64,000 nt of DNA. It comes from Mesorhizobium sp. ES1-4. GTDB taxonomy: Bacteria; Pseudomonadota; Alphaproteobacteria; Rhizobiales; Rhizobiaceae. A program made the position numbers and the translations under genes. The first letter of the stretch is position 1. Every line of letters begins with the position of its first letter. Positions 48,988 to 58,918 of the stretch are shown here, one piece after another. The stretch is from contig NZ_JAIUGV010000017.1 in assembly GCF_020164745.1 (NCBI RefSeq), forward strand, positions 1 through 64,000. Direction: 5' to 3'. A model generated the notes under the pieces. That model worked only from the letters and a program-made list of their open reading frames with translations. It was not told the DNA's origin and did no database searches.

Positions 48988-50082
48988 CTATTCTCCCGGC
49001 AGAATATGGCTCGCTTCAGCGCGCCACGACATCCAGATTCTGGCGCCCGGCACCAAGTTGAGCCGCTCCAGTTCGTCATGGCTCTTCTGCGCCTTGAGTT
49101 CCAGCCCGTCGGCGCCTTCGAGGTGGATGACGGCAGTAGCACCGACGAATTCTTCGCCGACCACCGAAGCTTGCATGCCGTTGACGTCGCCGGCAGGCTT
49201 CTCATTGGTCAGCTGTACGCGGTCACCGGACACGACGAAGGTCGCCTTGTCGCCCTTGACCAGCGCCTTGGCCGGATTTCGGGCAACGCCGAAATCGCCC
49301 GAGGGCGTTGCGATCCTGATGAGGTCGCCGTCTGTCGCCGACACCTTGCCGGCGAACACATTCGAGGAGCCAAGAAACTCGGCGACGAACCTTGTCCGCG
49401 GCGCGCGATAGATCTCCTGCGGGTTGCCGATCTGCTCGATGCGGCCGCGGCTCATGATGACGACGCGGTCGGCCATCGAAAAGGCCTCCGACTGGCTGTG
49501 CGTGACATAGACGAAGGTGATGCCGAGTTCCTTTTGCAGGTTGGACAGCACAGTCTGCATGCGCACCTTGAGATGCGCGTCGAGCGCCGACAACGGCTCG
49601 TCGAGAAGCAGGATTTCCGGCTCCGTCACCAGCGAGCGGGCCAGAGCCACGCGCTGGCGCTGGCCGCCGGAAAGATGGGCGACGTTGCGATCAGCGAATT
49701 CGGTGATCTGCATGCGTTCGAGCCACTTGTCGACGCGTTGCCTGCGCTCGATTTTCTCAACACCGCGCATGCGCAGGCTGAACTCGACATTTTCGCGCAC
49801 CGTCAGGAATGGAAACAGTGCCAGGCTCTGCCAGACCATCGGGGTATCGCGCCGCCAGGTTGGCAGATCATTGATCCGCGCACCGGCAAGGCGAATCTCG
49901 CCCTCGGTCGGCGCTTCAAGGCCCGCCAGCATGCGAAGCGTGGTTGTCTTGCCGCAGCCGCTCGAGCCCATGATGGCAAGAAACTCACCCTTGCGGATAT
50001 CGAGATCCAGGCGCTCCACGGCAACAAAATTTCCGAAGCGTTTGACGACGCCGTCGAAGACGACGAGGGCTTCATCGGTCAT
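48988..50082 (-). CDS. Pot-type ABC importer ATPase, system 1
   Basis: A 364-residue ABC ATPase: Walker A GSSGCGKTT, signature LSGGQRQRVALARSL, Walker B EILLLDEPLSALDAHLK, and the C-terminal TOBE-like domain of PotA/FbpC proteins. Last gene of a minus-strand operon of SBP, two permeases and ATPase. ATG 50082 has GGAG upstream. Confidence 0.95.
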   Translation of the reverse strand: MTDEALVVFDGVVKRFGNFVAVERLDLDIRKGEFLAIMGSSGCGKTTTLRMLAGLEAPTEGEIRLAGARINDLPTWRRDTPMVWQSLALFPFLTVRENVEFSLRMRGVEKIERRQRVDKWLERMQITEFADRNVAHLSGGQRQRVALARSLVTEPEILLLDEPLSALDAHLKVRMQTVLSNLQKELGITFVYVTHSQSEAFSMADRVVIMSRGRIEQIGNPQEIYRAPRTRFVAEFLGSSNVFAGKVSATDGDLIRIATPSGDFGVARNPAKALVKGDKATFVVSGDRVQLTNEKPAGDVNGMQASVVGEEFVGATAVIHLEGADGLELKAQKSHDELERLNLVPGARIWMSWRAEASHILPGE

Positions 50083-50087
50083 GGCAC

Positions 50088-50912
50088 CTACTCCGGCGCA
50101 TTGCTGCCGGCCTGGGGCGCGGCGCTGCGTTTCATGAGAAGAATCTGGGCGAGGATCACCAGCGTCATCGAAGCCAGGAAAACGAACGTGCCGATGACAT
50201 TGATGCGCGGGCTGACCTGTCCCTGCAGGAAGCCGAGCACCTTGACCGGCAGCGTTTCGTGCAGGCCCGACACGAACCACGACACCGCGAATTCATCGAA
50301 CGATACCGCCATGGTGATGAACAGCGCGGCGAAGATGGCGGGCCGGCAGAACGGCACGATGACATGCCGCATCGCCATCCATTCGGACGCACCGAGGTTC
50401 CAGGCGGCGGCTTCAAGCGATGGGTCCATCTGCGACAGGCGAAGCCGGCAGATCGCCATGGCGAACGGAGCGCACATCACCACATGGGCGATGATGACGG
50501 AATGAACCTCGCCGGACAGGCCGACATTGGACAGGAAGGCCAGCATCGCCAGGCCGAGGATGACAACCGGGATGGTCGGCGGCAATAGCGCCAGCGCCAC
50601 GTAGAACGGCTTGCCGAAGAATTTATAGCGGAAGTCGGTGTAGGCGGCGCCAAAGCCAAGTGCCGTGGCCACGACCGAGACGACGGCGCCGACCATCAAC
50701 GTGTTGCGCAAGCCCTCCCAGACCAGCGGATCGGCATAGACGGTCTCGTACCAGATGGTCGAGAAACCGCCCAGCGGCAAGGACGGAAAACGGTCGATAT
50801 TCAAGGAGAAGACGAAGCTCGCGGCGATCGGCGCGAAGATGAAGGCAAAGGAAAGCACGATGTAGAGCTTGAGCGCCCAGTCGATCAGCGGGTTGCGGTT
50901 GAAGTCGCTCAT
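50088..50912 (-). CDS. Pot-type ABC importer permease (PotC-like), system 1
   Basis: A 274-residue permease with six helices and the EAA loop (EAAAWNLGASEWMAMRHVIV). Its ATG overlaps the stop of the previous permease gene (ATGA 50909-50912). Confidence 0.94.
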   Translation of the reverse strand: MSDFNRNPLIDWALKLYIVLSFAFIFAPIAASFVFSLNIDRFPSLPLGGFSTIWYETVYADPLVWEGLRNTLMVGAVVSVVATALGFGAAYTDFRYKFFGKPFYVALALLPPTIPVVILGLAMLAFLSNVGLSGEVHSVIIAHVVMCAPFAMAICRLRLSQMDPSLEAAAWNLGASEWMAMRHVIVPFCRPAIFAALFITMAVSFDEFAVSWFVSGLHETLPVKVLGFLQGQVSPRINVIGTFVFLASMTLVILAQILLMKRSAAPQAGSNAPE

Positions 50913-51754
50913 CGCCCGCGCTCCCTGTAAGCGTAGCTCACCGCCGCGAACGCCACCGCGAGCAGCGTTGCGATCATGGTCAGCGCGATGACTGCCGCGC
51001 GGGGCCATTGCTGGCCCGACTTGGTGGTATCGGTGATCAGGATGGAAAGCGTTGGTGGGTCGCCGCCGCCGAGATAGAGCGGGCTGACGAAATCGCCGAA
51101 AGTGAGGATGAAGCAGAACAGCGCCGCGATCACCAGTCCAACCTTGGCCGCCGGCACCACTACCTCGAACACGGTGCGCAGGCGTCCGCAACGAAGATTG
51201 TGCGCGGCCTCGATCAGCGTGCGGTCGACGAACATCAGGCTGAACAATTGCAGCAGCACGACCAGCGGAAAGCTCAGCGTCAGGTAGCCGATCATCGTGC
51301 CGAAGACCGAATTCAGCATGCCGAGCGGTCCGAGACCCGCCTTTGCCAGCAGCGCATTGATGATGCCGTTATCGGACAGGAAAATCTGCCACGAATAGAC
51401 GCGCACGAGATAGCTGGTGAAGAACGGTATGACCATCAGGAAGATTGCCCAGCGCCGCGCCGTCTCCGACAGCTTGAAGGCGATGCCGTAGGCGCAGGGC
51501 AAGGCCAGCGCGCTGGTGACGATCGCGGCCGCCGTCGACAGGACCAGGGTCCGGAAATAGGCCTCCCAGAACACGCCGCGGCCAAGCATCCTGATCCAGT
51601 TGTCCGGATTGAAATCCGGCTCCATACGGAAATTCCGGACCGTCCAGAAGCTCAGCGCGATCAAGAAGACCAGCGGCGCCAGGAAGAACATCACCTGCCA
51701 GATCAACATCGGCAGCGAGAATGTCAGTCCGTAAAGGGTGATCGATTTCCGCAT
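50909..51754 (-). CDS. Pot-type ABC importer permease (PotB-like), system 1
   Basis: A 281-residue permease: YGLTFSLPMLIWQVMFFLAP, EAAHNLRCGRLRTVFEVVVP as the EAA loop. M10 at 51754 is the best start. Confidence 0.93.
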   Translation of the reverse strand: MRKSITLYGLTFSLPMLIWQVMFFLAPLVFLIALSFWTVRNFRMEPDFNPDNWIRMLGRGVFWEAYFRTLVLSTAAAIVTSALALPCAYGIAFKLSETARRWAIFLMVIPFFTSYLVRVYSWQIFLSDNGIINALLAKAGLGPLGMLNSVFGTMIGYLTLSFPLVVLLQLFSLMFVDRTLIEAAHNLRCGRLRTVFEVVVPAAKVGLVIAALFCFILTFGDFVSPLYLGGGDPPTLSILITDTTKSGQQWPRAAVIALTMIATLLAVAFAAVSYAYRERGR

Positions 51755-51863
51755 CGATGCAGGTCCTGCCCGTTGAAGCACGGCTCATCCGTCTGAACGA
51801 CGCACGACGACGTTTCAGGAAATGCCGGACGGGCCCGAACGCCCGCCCGACGGTTTATGACCG

Positions 51864-53000
51864 TTACGATCCCTTGTATTCGGACCAGAAGTCGTTCCAA
51901 TCTTCAAGGCTCTGCTGAACCGGCAGTTGGCGATATTTGATGCGCCCGTCGCGGATCATGTCCATGACATTGCTCTGGTTGAGCAGCATGCCCTGCCGCT
52001 TGGCCTCAGCCGGCGTCTCGGTGGCCAGGAGTTCCCAGCCCTTCTTGTTCGGGATAAGGCAGGGATAGGCGACCATGTTGGCCGACTTAACCTGGCCCTT
52101 GGCGGAAGTGATGTACTGGATCCACTTCTTCGCCAGATCGGCCTTTTTCGAGCCCTTGCCGATCGAGAAGGATTCCGTGAACTGCAGGCCGCCCTCTTCC
52201 GGAATGACTGTGCGTACTTTGGCGCCGCCCTTTTCCAGCGCCCCGGTGATCCAGTCGCCGATGCCCGCCATGGCCAGCATCTGACCGTTTTGAAGCGACG
52301 AGAAAGTGCCGCCATAGTCGAAGAAGCCGCCGATCTGCGGACGCAGCGATTTCGTTTTTTCCTGTAGCTTGCTCCAGGCCGCGTCGTTGATGTCATAAGG
52401 CGAGGCGTTGCCATTGAGCAGGCTCATCTGGCCCAGATTGGGCAGATGCCAATCGAAATGCCCAACCTTGCCCTTCAGCTTCTCGGCCCAGTAGACATTA
52501 TAGGTCGAGGCCTCCTTCTCGGTGATCGCCTCGGTGTTGTAGGCAACACCGAGGAAGCCGAAACGGGTGATGACCGAATAGAGATCGTTGCCCTGCCAAT
52601 GCCCTGGAAAATGCTGGAATTCGGGGAAGAATTCGTCGAACGGATAGTCGGCCGGGTCGAGCTTCTCGATATATCCGGCGGCGTTGAGCTGCTGCACATA
52701 CTCGGCATCCGACAGGATGACGTCGAAGGTTCCGGGAGGCGATTGCGCGATCAGCCCGAGCATGTTGTCGCCGCCGGTGTAGTATTTCGGCTTGAACTTG
52801 ACGTTGTTGGCGGCCTCGAACTCGGCGACCACGTCGGGCTCGGCATGTCCATACCAGGCGAGCATATTGAGTTCGACCGGATCGGCAAAAGCCAGCCGGC
52901 TTACGAATGGCATTGCCAGAACGCCGCCACTCAGAACAGTTGCACCCTTCAGAAAGTCGCGGCGCGTGCTGCCGTTGAACAAGCTTTTTTTGATTGTCAT
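51864..53000 (-). CDS. Pot-type extracellular solute-binding protein, system 1 (TAT)
   Basis: A 378-residue SBP with a TAT signal (STRRDFLKGATVLSGGVLA). Family marks include LNMLAWYGHAEPDVVAEFEA and KLDPADYPFDEFFPEFQH. Ligand likely a polyamine-like or guanidino compound, given the creatinine genes nearby, but this is inference. It opens the operon; a 109-nt gap with a small hairpin separates it from the permease gene. Confidence 0.93.
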   Translation of the reverse strand: MTIKKSLFNGSTRRDFLKGATVLSGGVLAMPFVSRLAFADPVELNMLAWYGHAEPDVVAEFEAANNVKFKPKYYTGGDNMLGLIAQSPPGTFDVILSDAEYVQQLNAAGYIEKLDPADYPFDEFFPEFQHFPGHWQGNDLYSVITRFGFLGVAYNTEAITEKEASTYNVYWAEKLKGKVGHFDWHLPNLGQMSLLNGNASPYDINDAAWSKLQEKTKSLRPQIGGFFDYGGTFSSLQNGQMLAMAGIGDWITGALEKGGAKVRTVIPEEGGLQFTESFSIGKGSKKADLAKKWIQYITSAKGQVKSANMVAYPCLIPNKKGWELLATETPAEAKRQGMLLNQSNVMDMIRDGRIKYRQLPVQQSLEDWNDFWSEYKGS

Positions 53001-53090
53001 GGTTGTTCCCCTTGGCTTGTAGTCCAGCGAGCCTACGAAGGGGTCAACTATTTGAAAAATTAATTCTCATAATAAATGCATTTGCGCCCT

Positions 53091-54005
53091 TTATTGGCGG
53101 TCCAGTTCGATCGGCCGGCGCACCGGGTCGCCGGAGACGCCGGCTTCATCCAGGCGCGCGACGATGTGATTGACCAGCCTGATTCCCGCATCGGACAGGC
53201 GGGGATGCTTGTAGAACAAGCCGACCCGGATTTCCGCAAGCGCTGGAAACCCGTCACTTTCGTCGAGAACGCGCATGCCGGGCAGCATTGTGTAACGCGT
53301 GAGCGCGCTGACGCCAAGGCCATTGACCACGGCATTCTGCAAACCCGCGATGCCGGAGCCGGTATAGGACACCCGCCAGCGAATTTGCGCGGCATCCAGG
53401 GACTGGATCATCCGCGCCCGATAGGCGCAGCCTTCCGGGTGCGCGGCCAGCGGCACTCCGGTTCCCAGGTCAAAGCGAGCAGCTTCGGCGGCAGCCCAGA
53501 CCGGCCGCTCGATCCACGAACGGGACAGATACTGCGAACGCTCATTGTTGACCATCGCCACCGCCAGGTCGAGTTCGTCGGCGCGCAGCCGATCGAGAAT
53601 GTCGGCGCTCCAGCCGCAGTGGATTTCCAGCGAAATGCCCGGATGCTGGCTGGTGTATTCGGTGATGACGCCCTGCAGGAACGCGACCGCATAGTCATTC
53701 GGCAGGCCGATCCGCAACACGCCGGCTATCTTCGACCGATTGAAATAGGATGCAGCCTCATCGTTGAGCCGCAGCATCTCGCGAGCGTAACTCAACAACA
53801 CCTCCCCTTCGCTGGTCAGGAGCAGCGTCCGTCCGACCTGTTTGATGAGCGCCGAGCCGACCAGTTCCTCGAGCCGGCGGATCTGCAGCGAGATGGCCGG
53901 CTGGGTGCGCCCCAGCGCATCGCCAGCTTTGGTGTAGGCACCAAGATCGATGACCGAAACAAAGGTCCGCAGCAGGTCGGTCTGAAAATTAACGATGTTG
54001 CGCAT
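53091..54005 (-). CDS. LysR-family regulator next to creatininase
   Basis: A 304-residue LysR-type regulator: LRTFVSVIDLGAYTKAGDAL, RTQPAISLQIRRLEELVGSA, then GVLRIGLPNDYAVAFLQGVI. Starts MRNIVNFQTD at 54005. Divergent from creatininase; the 54029-54058 inverted repeat lies between. Paralog of the 57984 regulator (LGRTQPAISLQMKRLQELLG). Confidence 0.92.
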   Translation of the reverse strand: MRNIVNFQTDLLRTFVSVIDLGAYTKAGDALGRTQPAISLQIRRLEELVGSALIKQVGRTLLLTSEGEVLLSYAREMLRLNDEAASYFNRSKIAGVLRIGLPNDYAVAFLQGVITEYTSQHPGISLEIHCGWSADILDRLRADELDLAVAMVNNERSQYLSRSWIERPVWAAAEAARFDLGTGVPLAAHPEGCAYRARMIQSLDAAQIRWRVSYTGSGIAGLQNAVVNGLGVSALTRYTMLPGMRVLDESDGFPALAEIRVGLFYKHPRLSDAGIRLVNHIVARLDEAGVSGDPVRRPIELDRQ

Positions 54006-54028
54006 GGATTTCGATTTCTCATACATGG

Positions 54029-54058
54029 ATCATGAATATAAATTTTTCATATCATGAT
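54029..54058. promoter_or_regulatory. ATCATGA-N16-TCATGAT inverted repeat, probable LysR site
   Basis: ATCATGA (54029-54035) and TCATGAT (54052-54058) frame an AT-rich core in the short gap between the LysR gene and creatininase. Confidence 0.6.
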
Positions 54059-54104
54059 TGTCGCCACTAATCATCAACACAACAGCTGAAGTTGGGAGAC
54101 CATC

Positions 54105-54884
54105 ATGCCGGATGCCACCGTTTTTGCCGCCGAACTGCCTTGGCCGGACTACGACGCGAAGGTTCGGGACGGCGCCGTGCCTATCCTGCTGCCGGTCGGT
54201 TCGATGGAACAGCATGGCCACCACATGCCAATGCACGTCGACGTGCTGCTACCGGTCGAGTTCTCCCGCCGCGTCGCCGGCGAGATCGGCGCACTTGTCG
54301 CGCCGCCCTTCACCTATGGCTACAAGTCGCATCAAAAATCGGGCGGCGGCAATCACCTGCCCGGCACGACCAGTCTGGATGGCGCGACGCTGGTCGCGGC
54401 GCTGCGCGATGTCATCAAGGAATTCGCCCGCCACGGCGTGCGCGATATCTGCTTGATGAACGGCCATTTCGAGAACTCCTGGTTCATCGTCGAAGGGATC
54501 GATCTGGCGCTGCGCGAACTGCGCTGGGGCGGCATTGGTGACATGAAGATCGTGGTGCTGTCCTATTGGGATTTCGTCGACAAGGCGACGATCGCGCGTC
54601 TCTATCCGGGTGGCTTTACGGGGTGGGACCTGGAGCACGGCGGCGTACTCGAAACGTCGCTGATGTTAGCACTGTACCCGAACCTTGTTCATATCGAGCG
54701 CGCCGTCGATCATGAGCCGGCCAGCTTTCCGCCGTATGATGTGTACCCGCCCAAGCCGGAATGGACACCGGCGAGCGGTACATTGTCGTCCCCCAGGGAG
54801 GCGTCGAAGGAGAAGGGCGACATTCTGCTGGATGTTTGCGTGAGCGGCATCGTCAAAGCTCTGAATGTCGAGTTTCCGCGCTGA
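54105..54884 (+). CDS. Creatininase (creatinine amidohydrolase)
   Basis: A 259-residue metal-dependent hydrolase: GSMEQHGHHMPMHVDVLLPV, YGYKSHQKSGGGNHLPGTTS and CLMNGHFENSWFIVEGIDLA match creatininase, including the metal-binding His and Asp and the GHFEN loop. Converts creatinine to creatine. Divergent from a LysR regulator; convergent with creatinase copy 1. Confidence 0.93.
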   Translation: MPDATVFAAELPWPDYDAKVRDGAVPILLPVGSMEQHGHHMPMHVDVLLPVEFSRRVAGEIGALVAPPFTYGYKSHQKSGGGNHLPGTTSLDGATLVAALRDVIKEFARHGVRDICLMNGHFENSWFIVEGIDLALRELRWGGIGDMKIVVLSYWDFVDKATIARLYPGGFTGWDLEHGGVLETSLMLALYPNLVHIERAVDHEPASFPPYDVYPPKPEWTPASGTLSSPREASKEKGDILLDVCVSGIVKALNVEFPR

Positions 54885-55199
54885 ACCTTGGGCTTCCGCT
54901 TGAGTTCCAATGCGCCTTTGGGCAGCGCGCGAAGGCCACGCCAGTCAAGCGAATCTTGATCGACACGCGTCGTCAGTATGGAAACGGCCAGTTCGGTGGC
55001 GCCTGCCCTCTCACGGTGTCGACATTTTCGTCGGGGCAATCATTGCGTTCCACGAGCGTGTCGACCGTGAACACTCTTATCAGCAAAATGAAGAATTCGT
55101 GGGCGAAGCCATAAACAGGCGACGCCGCGTAGGGGTTGGGCGGGTTTGTCCGGCCCTCGCCTCGCGGATGCCAATCGTGAGGAATGTAAAGCACTCCCG
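54885..55199. other. Gap between convergent creatininase and creatinase genes
   Basis: About 315 bp. Short frames on both strands lack start signals. Nothing recognised. Confidence 0.4.
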
Positions 55200-56414
55200 T
55201 CAGTTCCTGACGATGTTATGGTCGGGGCCAAAGGGGAAGCCGGTGATGTTTTCCGCGCTGTCCTCCTTCACGATCAGGATATCGTGCTCGCGATAGCCGC
55301 CCGCACCCGGCATGCCTTGCGGCAACATCACCATCGGCTCCATGGACACGACCATGCCGGGCTCCAGCACCGTCTCGATGTCCTCGCGCAGTTCCACACC
55401 CGCTTCGCGGCCATAATAATGGCAGAGCACACCGAAGGAATGGCCGTAGCCGAAGGAGCGGTACTTCAGCAGATCCCATTCCCGGTACATGTCGTTGAGT
55501 TCGATCGCGATGTCCTTGCAGCGCGCGCCCGGCTTGATCAGTTCGAGGCCTCGGCGGTGGACAGCGACGTTCTTCTGCCAGATGTCGAGGCTGGCGTCGT
55601 CGACATGGTCACAGAACAATGTGCGTTCGAGCGCGGTGTAATAGCCAAAAATCATCGGGAAGGTATTGAGCGACAGGATATCGCCGGATTTGACGAGACG
55701 GTTGGTGACCGGATTGTGGGCACCATCGGTGTTGATGCCGGACTGGAACCACGTCCAGGTGTCCATAAGCTCGACATAGGGGTGCGACTTCGCGATCTCG
55801 CGGATCATGGCGTTGGTCGTTGCGATGGCGACTTCGTGCTCGGGCACGCCGGCCTTCACGGCTGCCACACAGGCGGCGCCGCCGATATCGCAGACGCGTG
55901 CGCCCTCGCGGATCAAGCCCTGCTCCTCAAGCGACTTGATCGAACGCATCCACATGGACGGCTGGGCGACATCAACGAACTCGACGCCCGGGAGCGCCTC
56001 CTCAAGCTGGCGGCGGAAATCAAGGTTCACATGGTCGAACTCGATCCCGATGCGCCTTGAACTGGCGGTGAGTTGGCGCACCGCGCGATAGAAATTGTCG
56101 CGGCGCCAGTCCGTGTAGGTGACGTTGTCGCCAAAACTGCGGCGGTAGGGCTGGCCGCCATCGATGCCGGCGGAAATCGTCGTGGCTTTGTCGTGGTCAA
56201 CGACCATGCCGTATTTGCGGCCGAAGTAGCAGTAGAGCCAGCCGGAATAATAGTTAATGCAGTGATAGGAGGTGAACAGCACCGCATCCACGTCGTTGTC
56301 CGCCATCCAGCGGCGAACGTCGGCCTGACGGCGATTCATCTCGGTGTCCGAGAACGGCGAGTACTCCTTCTCGCCATTGTGCCACGCCATCACGTGCAAC
56401 ATGTCGTCGGTCAT
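55200..56414 (-). CDS. Creatinase (creatine amidinohydrolase), copy 1
   Basis: A 404-residue M24-fold enzyme: SYHCINYYSGWLYCYFGRKY, TWTWFQSGINTDGAHNPVTN (catalytic His), RSFGYGHSFGVLCHYYGREA, VVSMEPMVMLPQG. Hydrolyses creatine to sarcosine and urea. Start MTDDMLHVMAW at 56414 with GGAAG upstream. Divergent from creatinase copy 2. Confidence 0.92.
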   Translation of the reverse strand: MTDDMLHVMAWHNGEKEYSPFSDTEMNRRQADVRRWMADNDVDAVLFTSYHCINYYSGWLYCYFGRKYGMVVDHDKATTISAGIDGGQPYRRSFGDNVTYTDWRRDNFYRAVRQLTASSRRIGIEFDHVNLDFRRQLEEALPGVEFVDVAQPSMWMRSIKSLEEQGLIREGARVCDIGGAACVAAVKAGVPEHEVAIATTNAMIREIAKSHPYVELMDTWTWFQSGINTDGAHNPVTNRLVKSGDILSLNTFPMIFGYYTALERTLFCDHVDDASLDIWQKNVAVHRRGLELIKPGARCKDIAIELNDMYREWDLLKYRSFGYGHSFGVLCHYYGREAGVELREDIETVLEPGMVVSMEPMVMLPQGMPGAGGYREHDILIVKEDSAENITGFPFGPDHNIVRN

Positions 56415-56647
56415 CGGGAGCTTCCTGCAATGATAATGCGAGGAGGCTACGATTGGCGCGCGCATCAGGACAATTTATTCACCTGATATGTGCATTTCCA
56501 GAAGTTATGGAAGTCCCCAATGTCCCCGCAGCGCGGCCGACCGATTAGCAACCCTAATCGGATGATATCGACTTCTAATTTCCAGTGGCCCGGCCGAATT
56601 TTTATAGTCCGTTCCAACCTGAAACCCGATTGGATGCGGAGGAAAGA

Positions 56648-57883
56648 ATGAACGTCTACGCCAAGGGCATGCCCAACGAATTGCTGCGTCTGCAGACGAT
56701 GCATAATGGCGAGAAGGCTGTCGCCACCTTCAGCGCCGCCGAGATGACGCGCCGTCAAGACGGGCTGCGCGGCATTCTGGCTGAACTGAAGCTCGACGCA
56801 GCCGTGCTCACTTCCTACCACAACATCTGTTATTTCTCGGACTTCATGTTCTGCTACTTCGGCCGCCGCTATGCCTTCGTGGTCACGGCCGAGAAAGCGG
56901 TGTCGGTTTCGGCGGGCATCGATGCCGGCCAGCCATGGCGCCGTACCTTCGGCGACAACATCACCTACACCGACTGGCAGCGCGACAATTACTTCCATGC
57001 CCTGCAGCAGGCGCTGCCCGGCGTGAAGCGTATCGGCATCGAGTTCGATCACGTCAACCTCGAATTCAGGAAGCTCCTGCAGGATGCCTTCCCGAACGTC
57101 GAGTTCGTCGATGTCGGCGCGCCGACCATGTGGCTGCGTACGATCAAGTCGGCCGAGGAGATCGTGCTGATCAAGAAAGGCGCGCGCACCGCCGATATCG
57201 GTGGCGAGGCCATTCGCAACGCGATCCGCGAGAACGTTCCTGAATACGAGGTGGCGCTGGCCGGCACGCAGACCATGGTCCGGCATATCGCCAAGACCTT
57301 TCCGCATGCCGAGCTGATGGACACCTGGGTCTGGTTCCAGTCAGGAATCAACACCGACGGCGCGCACAATCCGGTCACCTCGCGCAAGGTTCAGAAAGGC
57401 GACATCCTCTCGCTCAATTGCTTCCCGATGATTTCGGGCTACTACACCGCGCTCGAGCGCACGCTGTTCCTCGATCATGCCAGCGACGAGCACCTGCGAA
57501 TCTGGGAGATCAACTGCGACGTCCATCGTCGCGGGCTGGAGCTTTTGAAGCCGGGCGCACGGTGCGGCGACGTGGCGACGGAGCTGAACGAAATCTACCG
57601 CAGCCACAATCTGCTCGGCTACCGCTCGTTCGGCTACGGCCACTCCTTCGGCGTGCTGTCGCACTACTACGGTCGCGAAGCTGGCGTCGAACTGCGTGAG
57701 GACATCAACACCGTGCTGCAGCCGGGCATGGTCGTTTCCATGGAGCCGATGCTGACCATTCCGGAAGGCCTGGCGGGTGCCGGCGGCTATCGCGAACACG
57801 ATATTCTCGTCATGACCGAGGACGGCGCGGAAAACATCACCAAGTTCCCGTTCGGCCCGGAGCACAACATCGTCAAGGCGTGA
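56648..57883 (+). CDS. Creatinase (creatine amidinohydrolase), copy 2
   Basis: A 411-residue paralog of copy 1: SYHNICYFSDFMFCYFGRRY, TWVWFQSGINTDGAHNPVTS, RSFGYGHSFGVLSHYYGREA, VVSMEPMLTIPEG. GGAGG precedes the ATG at 56648. Closer in wording to well-known creatinases than copy 1. Terminator hairpin at 57906-57933. Confidence 0.93.
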   Translation: MNVYAKGMPNELLRLQTMHNGEKAVATFSAAEMTRRQDGLRGILAELKLDAAVLTSYHNICYFSDFMFCYFGRRYAFVVTAEKAVSVSAGIDAGQPWRRTFGDNITYTDWQRDNYFHALQQALPGVKRIGIEFDHVNLEFRKLLQDAFPNVEFVDVGAPTMWLRTIKSAEEIVLIKKGARTADIGGEAIRNAIRENVPEYEVALAGTQTMVRHIAKTFPHAELMDTWVWFQSGINTDGAHNPVTSRKVQKGDILSLNCFPMISGYYTALERTLFLDHASDEHLRIWEINCDVHRRGLELLKPGARCGDVATELNEIYRSHNLLGYRSFGYGHSFGVLSHYYGREAGVELREDINTVLQPGMVVSMEPMLTIPEGLAGAGGYREHDILVMTEDGAENITKFPFGPEHNIVKA

Positions 57884-57905
57884 CCGCTGACCACCGCGGT
57901 TTCTG

Positions 57906-57933
57906 GCGGGCCTTCCTGACAGGGAAGGCCCGC
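57906..57933 (+). terminator. Intrinsic terminator after creatinase copy 2
   Basis: GCGGGCCTTCC (57906-57916) and GGAAGGCCCGC (57923-57933) pair over 11 bp with a 6-nt loop, followed by a T-rich TTGCGTTTGTTTGG. Confidence 0.8.
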
Positions 57934-57983
57934 TTGCGTTTGTTTGGAACCGCGTGATCTAATCGGCCAATGAGGAGCTAACC

Positions 57984-58877
57984 ATGCGCAGCATCCCGAC
58001 CGACCTCCTCCGCGCCTTTGTCACCGTCATCGACCTGCGCGGCTATACGCGTGCGGGAGAAAAGTTGGGCCGTACGCAGCCCGCGATCAGCTTGCAGATG
58101 AAACGGCTTCAAGAGCTGCTTGGCGTCTCCCTCTTCGCCAAGGAAGGCGGCGCGCAGATCACCGAACAGGGCGAAATCGTCGCCGGCTACGCGCGGCAAA
58201 TCCTGGCGCTCAACGACGACATGATGCTGAAGCTCTCGAAGCGTGACAGCAAGGGCCGGCTGCGGCTCGGCATTCCAAACGACTACGCCGATCATTTCCT
58301 GCCCAAGCTGATGGCGAGCCTCGCGCGCGACGGCGGTGACCTCACCTTCGACGTCGTCTGCGATCTGTCGCACAATTTGCTGCAGGGCTTGCGCAACGGC
58401 GTCTTCGACATCGTCGTGGCGATGACGCCGGACGGGCCTTCCGAAGGCGCGTTCATGACCTGGAAGGAGACGCTGGCCTGGGTCTGCGGAGCGCAGTCCC
58501 CGGATCCAGCGGCGGATGCCGGGGGACAAAGCGAACTGCGCATCGTCTGCTACCCCGAGGGGTGCCTCTATCGACGCAACATGCTGACCGCGCTGCAACG
58601 CGACGGCCGCAATTTCGAAATCGTCTACACGAGCCCAAGTCTCGCCGGCCTGGAGGCGGCCGTGGGTGCCGACTTCGGCGTGACGGTCCTGGCGCGCCGA
58701 ATCATCCCGGCAAAACTCAGGATCGTCGAACCGTCGAGCCATCTGCCGCGGCTCGCGGATGTCGTGGTCGGCATCTATGTCAGCCCCGACCGCAAGCGGT
58801 CCTCGGTGGCGCAGAGTTTCGCCGCTCGCTTCGCCGATATGTTCGTCGCCGGTGAGGCGGCCACCAGGATCGGTTGA
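57984..58877 (+). CDS. LysR-family regulator next to ABC system 2
   Basis: A 297-residue LysR-type regulator: LLRAFVTVIDLRGYTRAGEK, LGRTQPAISLQMKRLQELLG, KGRLRLGIPNDYADHFLPKL. Convergent with the ABC system 2 permease. Related to the 53091 regulator, so the two probably sense related ligands. Confidence 0.92.
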   Translation: MRSIPTDLLRAFVTVIDLRGYTRAGEKLGRTQPAISLQMKRLQELLGVSLFAKEGGAQITEQGEIVAGYARQILALNDDMMLKLSKRDSKGRLRLGIPNDYADHFLPKLMASLARDGGDLTFDVVCDLSHNLLQGLRNGVFDIVVAMTPDGPSEGAFMTWKETLAWVCGAQSPDPAADAGGQSELRIVCYPEGCLYRRNMLTALQRDGRNFEIVYTSPSLAGLEAAVGADFGVTVLARRIIPAKLRIVEPSSHLPRLADVVVGIYVSPDRKRSSVAQSFAARFADMFVAGEAATRIG

Positions 58878-58918
58878 GAGCCGCCTTCGGCTCCTTGCCC
58901 GAAACCGTGGTGGACAGG

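Noticed and set aside
48976..50505. 509-codon plus-strand frame opposite the ABC genes
   Set aside because: Shadow of the ATPase and permease genes on the minus strand.
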